From NCBI RefSeq assembly GCF_005869845.1, contig NZ_VAWF01000001.1, forward strand, positions 744,001 to 808,000: DNA of 64,000 nt, given 5' to 3'. The stretch is from Fodinibius saliphilus. GTDB lineage: Bacteria > Bacteroidota > Rhodothermia > Balneolales > Balneolaceae. The first letter of the stretch is position 1; every line of letters begins with the position of its first letter. Positions 58,992-64,000 of the stretch are shown here, piece by piece. The notes beneath the pieces are model-generated. The model did not search any database, was not told the DNA's origin, and saw nothing but the letters and a program-made list of their open reading frames with translations. A program made the position numbers and the translations under genes.

Positions 58992-59453
58992 ATGAAATGG
59001 GTTAAAAGTGCTATTACAGGATTAGTAGGAAGTTTGGTAATGTTTATTATTATGACAGTTGGTATTAATGTAACGGGAATAGCCCCATTCAATATACCTC
59101 CTTCAGCGGCTTTCCTATATACTCTTGGGTTAAATATAGGCCCACTGCCTGTAATTGTGCATTTTAGTTATGGGATATTCTGGTCTGTGGCTCTTTATTT
59201 TTTCTTAAAAGATAACGTTTCTATCAAGAATGGAATCTACCTGGCAATAGCCCTCTGGGCCTTTATGATGATTGTATTGAGCCCAATTATTGGCTGGGGA
59301 CCTTTTGGCTTTGGCAGTGCCAACAAATTAGCTGTTGATTCTCCTTTATACTTAGAAACGGGTCCTAAGTACCTCATCATGACACTATTACTTCATCTAA
59401 TCTACGGAAGTATTATTGGCTGGGGCAATGGTCAAATTGGATCTAATGAATAG
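58992..59453 (+). CDS. small multi-pass membrane protein
   Basis: A 153-residue protein with four hydrophobic helices (ITGLVGSLVMFIIMTVGI, IVHFSYGIFWSVALYFFL, IYLAIALWAFMMIVLSPIIGW, YLIMTLLLHLIYGSIIGWG). No family recognised with confidence. It converges exactly on the pta gene with no gap. Confidence 0.7.
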   Translation: MKWVKSAITGLVGSLVMFIIMTVGINVTGIAPFNIPPSAAFLYTLGLNIGPLPVIVHFSYGIFWSVALYFFLKDNVSIKNGIYLAIALWAFMMIVLSPIIGWGPFGFGSANKLAVDSPLYLETGPKYLIMTLLLHLIYGSIIGWGNGQIGSNE

Positions 59454-60437
59454 TTACGAATCGCTCATTAATATGGAAACACAAGCAGCATTTACAATAT
59501 CCTGCCAGCTACATCCTCGTGATAGATCCATCATTGGTTTGGCAAGTCCTTGTAGTATAGGTCCTGTTGCACTGGCACCGGCTAATCGTTCGGTTATTTT
59601 ATACGCAATATTACCAGCATCGAGGTTAGGAAAAATAAATACATTAGCCTTTCCCGCTACTTCTGACCTCGGTGCTTTTCTTTCAGCTACATCGGGGACA
59701 AATGCTGCATCAAACTGTAATTCCCCGTCGATTGGCAGATCCGGCTTTTTATTTCTAATGATCCTGAGTGCATTAGTCACTACTTGGATACGTTCATGTT
59801 CGGCACTCCCCTTGGTAGAAAATGACAACATCGCTACCATAGGCTCCTCTCCGGTCAATATTCTATGGGTTCGGGATGATTCAATAGCAATATCAGCCAG
59901 CTGATCTCTATCCGGGTAGGGAACTACTCCACAATCAGCATATGTTAGCACCTTGCCATCTTTTAACACCATCAAAAATGTGCTTGATACAATGCCTGTG
60001 CCCTCCCGAAGTCCAATAGTATGAATAGCTGCCCGAATAACTTCTCCTGTTGTGGCAATGGACCCGGCTACACATCCATCAGCTTCTTCCTTAGCTACCA
60101 AAGCTCCGCCAAGGTAAAGAGGATCTTTCAAAGCGTCTTCGGCCTTTTCCCTGCTAATACCTTTGTGCTTTCGCCGCTCATACAGATAATCAACAAGCGT
60201 CTTATCAATCTCTTTGGAATTGAAAAAAGAGAGCTCCTTTGGTAATACAATACCTTCTTCCTTAGCTGTTTTTACAATCTCATTTTGCTCCCCTATAAAA
60301 ATGACTTCACAAATTTTCTCATTACATAAATATGAACCAGCCCGTAACACCCTGGGGTCGCCAGTCTCTGGTAAAATAATCTTTTTATTTTTAGAAGCTG
60401 CCTTATCTCGAATACGATTTATTACAGAAACCATCAT
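59454..60437 (-). CDS. pta: phosphate acetyltransferase (short form)
   Basis: Interconverts acetyl-CoA and acetyl phosphate, 327 residues. The PTA/PTB domain starts VINRIRDKAASKNKKIILPETGDPRVL and includes DGCVAGSIATTGEVIRAAI, YADCGVVPYPDRDQLADIA, VAMLSFSTKGSAEHE, GELQFDAAFVPDVAERKAP, and ANVFIFPNLDAGNIAYKI. It lacks the N-terminal regulatory domains of long enterobacterial Pta. The ATG at 60437 overlaps the stop of the upstream transporter gene (ATGA). No acetate kinase gene is adjacent. Confidence 0.93.
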   Translation of the reverse strand: MMVSVINRIRDKAASKNKKIILPETGDPRVLRAGSYLCNEKICEVIFIGEQNEIVKTAKEEGIVLPKELSFFNSKEIDKTLVDYLYERRKHKGISREKAEDALKDPLYLGGALVAKEEADGCVAGSIATTGEVIRAAIHTIGLREGTGIVSSTFLMVLKDGKVLTYADCGVVPYPDRDQLADIAIESSRTHRILTGEEPMVAMLSFSTKGSAEHERIQVVTNALRIIRNKKPDLPIDGELQFDAAFVPDVAERKAPRSEVAGKANVFIFPNLDAGNIAYKITERLAGASATGPILQGLAKPMMDLSRGCSWQDIVNAACVSILMSDS

Positions 60438-61291
60438 ATCAATAGTAAAATTGCAATTATAGCAGCAGCAATACCGCCCCATTGTTTATAAGAAACCTGA
60501 TCATTCCAAACCAGTAGTCCCAAGAATGTACCACCTAAGACGTTTAATATATTCACTATGGGATAAGCAATAGAACCATCGATGCCACCCAAAGCATAAA
60601 TTAAGAAAATCGAAGAGTATAAGTTGGGAATACCTATAGCTGCTCCAAGCAACAGTTCCTTTTTTCTGATCAAAGGTTTACTACGTAACAGGCATAACAC
60701 GAATCCAATTATAAAAGCCCCTGCAAAAACCATCCCCATAAAAGTAAGTTCATTGAGGCTTGTTCTAAATTCTTCTTCATAAATTTTAAGAGAGGCATCT
60801 GCAAAACCGGAAAGTACAAAAGTAATCACCAATAACCAGGAAGCACTAATACTTCCTATCTTTACTGAGTTTTTTTTAGGTATTAACATTCCCATTGCCC
60901 CAAATACTAATAATATGCCCACTATTTTAAGAATCCCCAAGTACTCAGCATACAAAAAAACTGAAATCACAACGGGTATTAACAATGATAGTCTCATAGC
61001 TGCAATAGTAATACCAACACCATTGGTATGAACTGATTTCCCATATACTACAAAATTGCCAATGAAAAAGGCTCCAACTATGATACAGAATACTATTAAG
61101 AAAGAACTCTGTGAAAGCACTTCTCCACCGGCCTTTTGGGAGAGGCCAACGCTAAATGCAAATATTGCAGCTACCAGATAGTTTACAGTCAATGTATTCA
61201 GCGTTCGAAGCTCTTTTACTTCGGTCAGCTTTAGCAGGTGGGCAATGGTAAGAGAGCATGCAGAGCTTAAAAGCAGATAGAGATAAGCCAT
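60434..61291 (-). CDS. EamA-like drug/metabolite transporter
   Basis: A 285-residue inner-membrane protein with about ten helices arranged as two five-helix EamA-type halves. LNTLTVNYLVAAIFAFSVG, GVGITIAAMRLSLLIPVVISV and GGIDGSIAYPIVNILNVLGGTFLGLLVW are typical of the DMT superfamily. The substrate is unknown. Its stop overlaps the pta start, so the genes are translationally coupled. It lies 3 bp after the caspase-like gene. Confidence 0.87.
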   Translation of the reverse strand: MAYLYLLLSSACSLTIAHLLKLTEVKELRTLNTLTVNYLVAAIFAFSVGLSQKAGGEVLSQSSFLIVFCIIVGAFFIGNFVVYGKSVHTNGVGITIAAMRLSLLIPVVISVFLYAEYLGILKIVGILLVFGAMGMLIPKKNSVKIGSISASWLLVITFVLSGFADASLKIYEEEFRTSLNELTFMGMVFAGAFIIGFVLCLLRSKPLIRKKELLLGAAIGIPNLYSSIFLIYALGGIDGSIAYPIVNILNVLGGTFLGLLVWNDQVSYKQWGGIAAAIIAILLLI

Positions 61292-61294
61292 TTA

Positions 61295-63055
61295 TTACTC
61301 CCCTAAATCCAACAGTGTATTACCAAGTAATAGCGGATCTTGGGGAGTGTCATGCAGCTTTCGGGCTGTGTACGACACATTTCGCTCTAAATATTGATGA
61401 ATCTCTGATAGATCAGTAATTCTATTCTGTAAAGCTTTGGCAAAGAAATAGGGAAATATATGGTGTTTTTTTCCACTGCCGGTACTGGATATGTAAACTT
61501 GTGATGCTTGGTTAAGCTGCGCTCCGAATAATACGGACCACTTATCTTCGCTACCCAGGTTCCGGATGCTACTTTCTAAAATCCTCTGCGTTTTTAATAC
61601 AGAAATATTAGTGCCCATTGATTGACTAAAGTCTATATCGCTTAATATGATCGTTTTTTCCTTGGTAAGCTTAGAAAGTGTTTTGAAAAGTTTTTCAAGA
61701 TCTAAAACTGCAGTAGCTTCTTCTTTTATATCATTCACTCCAAGGAATTTCAGCTGACTGTTACCTGAAGAACTATCCACTTCTCCATATCCACTTATGA
61801 ATACTGAAAGCTCAGTACTGTCGTTTGCAATAGAACGCATTCTTGAGAGCACCATATTTAGGGTATCGCGGCTGGAAATCTCCCTGACATCAAAAATATT
61901 ATCCGATTTATAACCGAGTGAAGTTTGCAAGTAGGTCTTTATAAGTCGAGCATCACGGTGAGCATAACTTCTCTGTTTATATCGCCCCGAATAATTTTTG
62001 TTAGCAATAATAAGAGCTATTGCATTATCTTTCGACGTTCGCAGAACCGGTATATTTGTTTCAACATCTACTTCTCCAAAAGGCAGTCTCGGTACTGTTA
62101 CCAGTTGATCTTGTTGATTGAAATCTGAAGATCTCCAAACAATCTCAGCATCTTCTTTATGAATAAAATGTTCTGAAATACCATACATCACACGAAACCA
62201 TTCATCATCTTTCGTGCTGGCTATTTTAACTTGACTCCCTTCTCCCAGGTCAGCCACGATATTATTCGTAGTTGTGTTGTCAGTACTGTTTCGTAATGAA
62301 GTAATGCGCGACACAACCTGAGCATATGGCTCAAGAATATCATAAACAGGATATTTGTACTCATATAACGAATCTTTAAACTGGATCGAAATACTCACGT
62401 TCCCCGGATCTGGTCCTGCTATATTTTGATCATTTAATAATTCTGACAGTGGTATCTGAAGCTGTCCATCTGTTAAAGCTCTGATCTCTTCATTTCGAAT
62501 TGTCGAGTCTTGATACTGAACAGAAACATATGCAGTAGCATCCTCAGTCTGTTTTATTGCAACAGTATCTATCCGCACGATATTTCCGGACTTCTTTAAA
62601 AAGCGTTCTTCTCCTGTAGTGCGAGGAGTTCCTACCGCTTTCATATTTAAAAAACCCGCGGCAACCATAGTTGTCCCTACCGCATTGAGGGTCCACATTC
62701 TGGCTTTGGATCTGGTTTTATTGACTGCGTTAGAATTAGCTGCGATAAAGGCAAGAGCGGCTCCACTTAATCCCACCGCGATGAAACCTGGCCGCAACTT
62801 GTACTTTTGAATATTTCGTTGAGCTAGTACCCGCTGTGTATAGCGATATTTAGTGCGAGCCATGAGGTCCAAGCTAAGCATAGATTCGCTGGGACTCACT
62901 TCTCCCCTTTGCATCAGAAAGTATTTTTGACTTATAGTTTCAGGATCAGATTCATCTATTGCTTGTTGATCCTTGACTGTCCATCTAGCGCTGGTACATG
63001 CTGAAAAAATGCACCCCAGTATTGCTATAAATAATATGTTAGTAAATAGTTTCAC
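61295..63055 (-). CDS. caspase-fold lipoprotein with inactive catalytic site
   Basis: A 586-residue envelope protein. Lipoprotein signal ends in IFSAC (Cys20). A short helical region with two hydrophobic stretches (about 90-106 and 125-137) is followed by an SH3-like segment (about 265-308) and a C-terminal caspase/metacaspase-like domain (about 343-586) beginning NAIALIIANKNY. Active caspases have SGHG and D(A/S)C(F/H)SG. Here the first reads SGYG (Tyr423 for His) and the second LSDIDFSQS (Asp475 for Cys), so both catalytic residues are gone. It is likely a non-proteolytic scaffold. It is 7 bp downstream of an outer-membrane barrel gene. Confidence 0.8.
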   Translation of the reverse strand: MKLFTNILFIAILGCIFSACTSARWTVKDQQAIDESDPETISQKYFLMQRGEVSPSESMLSLDLMARTKYRYTQRVLAQRNIQKYKLRPGFIAVGLSGAALAFIAANSNAVNKTRSKARMWTLNAVGTTMVAAGFLNMKAVGTPRTTGEERFLKKSGNIVRIDTVAIKQTEDATAYVSVQYQDSTIRNEEIRALTDGQLQIPLSELLNDQNIAGPDPGNVSISIQFKDSLYEYKYPVYDILEPYAQVVSRITSLRNSTDNTTTNNIVADLGEGSQVKIASTKDDEWFRVMYGISEHFIHKEDAEIVWRSSDFNQQDQLVTVPRLPFGEVDVETNIPVLRTSKDNAIALIIANKNYSGRYKQRSYAHRDARLIKTYLQTSLGYKSDNIFDVREISSRDTLNMVLSRMRSIANDSTELSVFISGYGEVDSSSGNSQLKFLGVNDIKEEATAVLDLEKLFKTLSKLTKEKTIILSDIDFSQSMGTNISVLKTQRILESSIRNLGSEDKWSVLFGAQLNQASQVYISSTGSGKKHHIFPYFFAKALQNRITDLSEIHQYLERNVSYTARKLHDTPQDPLLLGNTLLDLGE

Positions 63056-63062
63056 AAAAATT

Positions 63063-64000
63063 TTAAAGTGATATTACAGCTCCTATACCAACAACGCTGC
63101 GAAATTTAAAAGATTTTCCTATTCCCGGATTCGATAACCAAAGTGGGATGTCATATCGGATCATCAAACCCCGTGGCTTCCCAAGATAATCAGGAATATT
63201 GAGTGTAAACATAAAACCTAACCCTGCATCAGAAAGCAATCTGTCTTCCTCGAAATCAGTAAATCCCAATGAAGTACCGACATCAAAAAAAGCATATGAC
63301 CGTAAATCAAGAAAATTACCCACAATCGAAATATTATCGATCGCTTTGTCAAGTGGGTTTGGATAATCGAGTTCTAAATTTAACGTTGAAAAAGAGGTTA
63401 ATAAAGGAGCACTCCCTCTATTCAGTTGATCGATATTCTGTTGCAGATATCCCCGCAAATTACCTGCGCCTGTAACTTGAATATTTCCACTTTCTAACCA
63501 TGAAGGAGGTATTGTGCCACGGGCTCGAGTTAATCCTTTATCCATCCATCCCACTGCCGTTTTAAGGCCGGGCATAAACAAATATTCTGGAGTAGTCGCT
63601 TCTGAGGCAAACCCGGAATATAGCTTACTAAATAATGTGAAAGAGGACGACAGATGAACTTTTTGTTCAAAAGAAGCCTCTCCCCTTAAAAAGGAATCTA
63701 TATTACCACCTAAATTGGCATCCGCTCCAATAGATATAATATATCTCCCAAGACTATTGTCGGCAGTCATCACAAAATCAATTGTCGTTAAGTAGAGCCA
63801 GTCAGTTTGCCACAGTTGAGGATACAATAAATAATCGGTATCAAACCGGTGCTCAGCTCTGAACCCTGCCGAAAGCTCTTTATAATTATCCTCATTAAAA
63901 CCGTTTTGCCACCGTTTATTAAATGTTAACCCATGCCTCTGCAAACCAGTCCTAAACTGACTGGCTACTTGTATATTCGCTTCACTGCCAAAATCCGAAA
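63063..64000 (-). CDS. outer-membrane beta-barrel protein (5' end outside window)
   Basis: At least 312 residues of a gene that continues past the right edge; the frame is open to 64000, reading SDFGSEANIQVASQFRTGLQ at the edge. The visible part is amphipathic beta-strand throughout (GFRAEHRFDTDYLLYPQL, GNLRGYLQQNIDQLNRGSAPLL, LNLELDYPNPLDKA, RSYAFFDVGTSLGF, LGFMFTLNIPDYLGKPRGLMIRYDIPLWL) and ends in aliphatic strands (SVVGIGAVISL). It is the barrel of an outer-membrane protein; any N-terminal domain is unseen. It is coupled to the caspase-fold lipoprotein gene. Confidence 0.75.
   Translation of the reverse strand, partial: SDFGSEANIQVASQFRTGLQRHGLTFNKRWQNGFNEDNYKELSAGFRAEHRFDTDYLLYPQLWQTDWLYLTTIDFVMTADNSLGRYIISIGADANLGGNIDSFLRGEASFEQKVHLSSSFTLFSKLYSGFASEATTPEYLFMPGLKTAVGWMDKGLTRARGTIPPSWLESGNIQVTGAGNLRGYLQQNIDQLNRGSAPLLTSFSTLNLELDYPNPLDKAIDNISIVGNFLDLRSYAFFDVGTSLGFTDFEEDRLLSDAGLGFMFTLNIPDYLGKPRGLMIRYDIPLWLSNPGIGKSFKFRSVVGIGAVISL

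Noticed and set aside
60438-60482. Upstream start for pta giving a cysteine-rich N-terminal extension.
   Set aside because: It would run through the end of the upstream transporter gene and lacks similarity to Pta; the ATGA overlap start at 60437 is better.

Overview
The window looks like the chromosome of a Gram-negative member of the Bacteroidota/Rhodothermota/Balneolota assemblage. This is inferred from family content: a SusC/SusD outer-membrane nutrient pair, DUF2480 next to a complete SUF operon, a type 2 IPP isomerase, BamD and SurA, many lipoprotein signals, and a promoter near susC resembling the TTTG/TAnnTTTG type. I favour a Balneolaceae-like (often marine or halophilic) bacterium, but no rRNA gene is present to settle it.

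Layout. 1-2.1 kb: two divergent integron-type tyrosine recombinases in tandem, the second cut off after its N-terminal domain, plus a small orphan ORF. 2.1-20.9 kb: a galactose/galactoside utilisation island. It has a LacI-type regulator, a GH63-like glycosidase lipoprotein, a LysA-like decarboxylase, a ThrB-like kinase, a secreted GH2 beta-galactosidase, and SusD/SusC. These are transcribed leftward, except the regulator. Divergently, galM, a sodium/sugar symporter, galK and galT run rightward. The 416-bp divergent region between susC and galM carries two LacI-like operators around a 20-bp perfect inverted repeat. The genes outline a route: binding and import through SusCD, cleavage by the secreted hydrolases, symport, mutarotation, then Leloir steps 1 and 2.

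21-31.3 kb: tadA and apt; an unknown lipoprotein with a coiled-coil membrane protein; a beta-barrel protein and a class B-like phosphatase lipoprotein; then a tight six-gene operon with a RimB-like protease, RimK, an aspartoacylase-like protein, DUF952, an M28-like peptidase and a lipid kinase. A fasciclin protein and a DUF1579-like secreted protein follow. 31.3-32.6 kb is AT-rich and apparently empty.

32.6-46.2 kb: a berberine-bridge-type flavoprotein; a leftward set (der, nuoI, DinB-like, membrane protein, peroxiredoxin); and a rightward set (thymidine kinase, nucleoside transporter, a degenerate parvulin-like lipoprotein, SurA, MoxR, VWA membrane protein). 46.2-51.5 kb runs leftward: LD-carboxypeptidase, nadD, bamD, a polyprenyl synthase, type 2 isopentenyl-diphosphate isomerase and an SDR. 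51.6-58.0 kb is the leftward SUF iron-sulfur operon (sufBCDS, nfu, an A-type carrier, DUF2480). 58.4-64 kb holds a DinB protein, a small membrane protein, pta, an EamA transporter, a lipoprotein with a caspase fold that has lost both catalytic residues, and the 3' part of an outer-membrane barrel gene running off the window.

Most of the window is ordinary metabolism and housekeeping. The most unusual items are the catalytically dead caspase lipoprotein, the tandem unequal integron integrases with a shared leader, the two-operator galactose control region with its long hairpin, a ThrB-like kinase whose conserved N-terminus has no ATG/GTG/TTG, the extended RimK operon, and a thymidine kinase with two zinc-ligand cysteines replaced. 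I found no CRISPR array, prophage, IS element, rRNA or tRNA.
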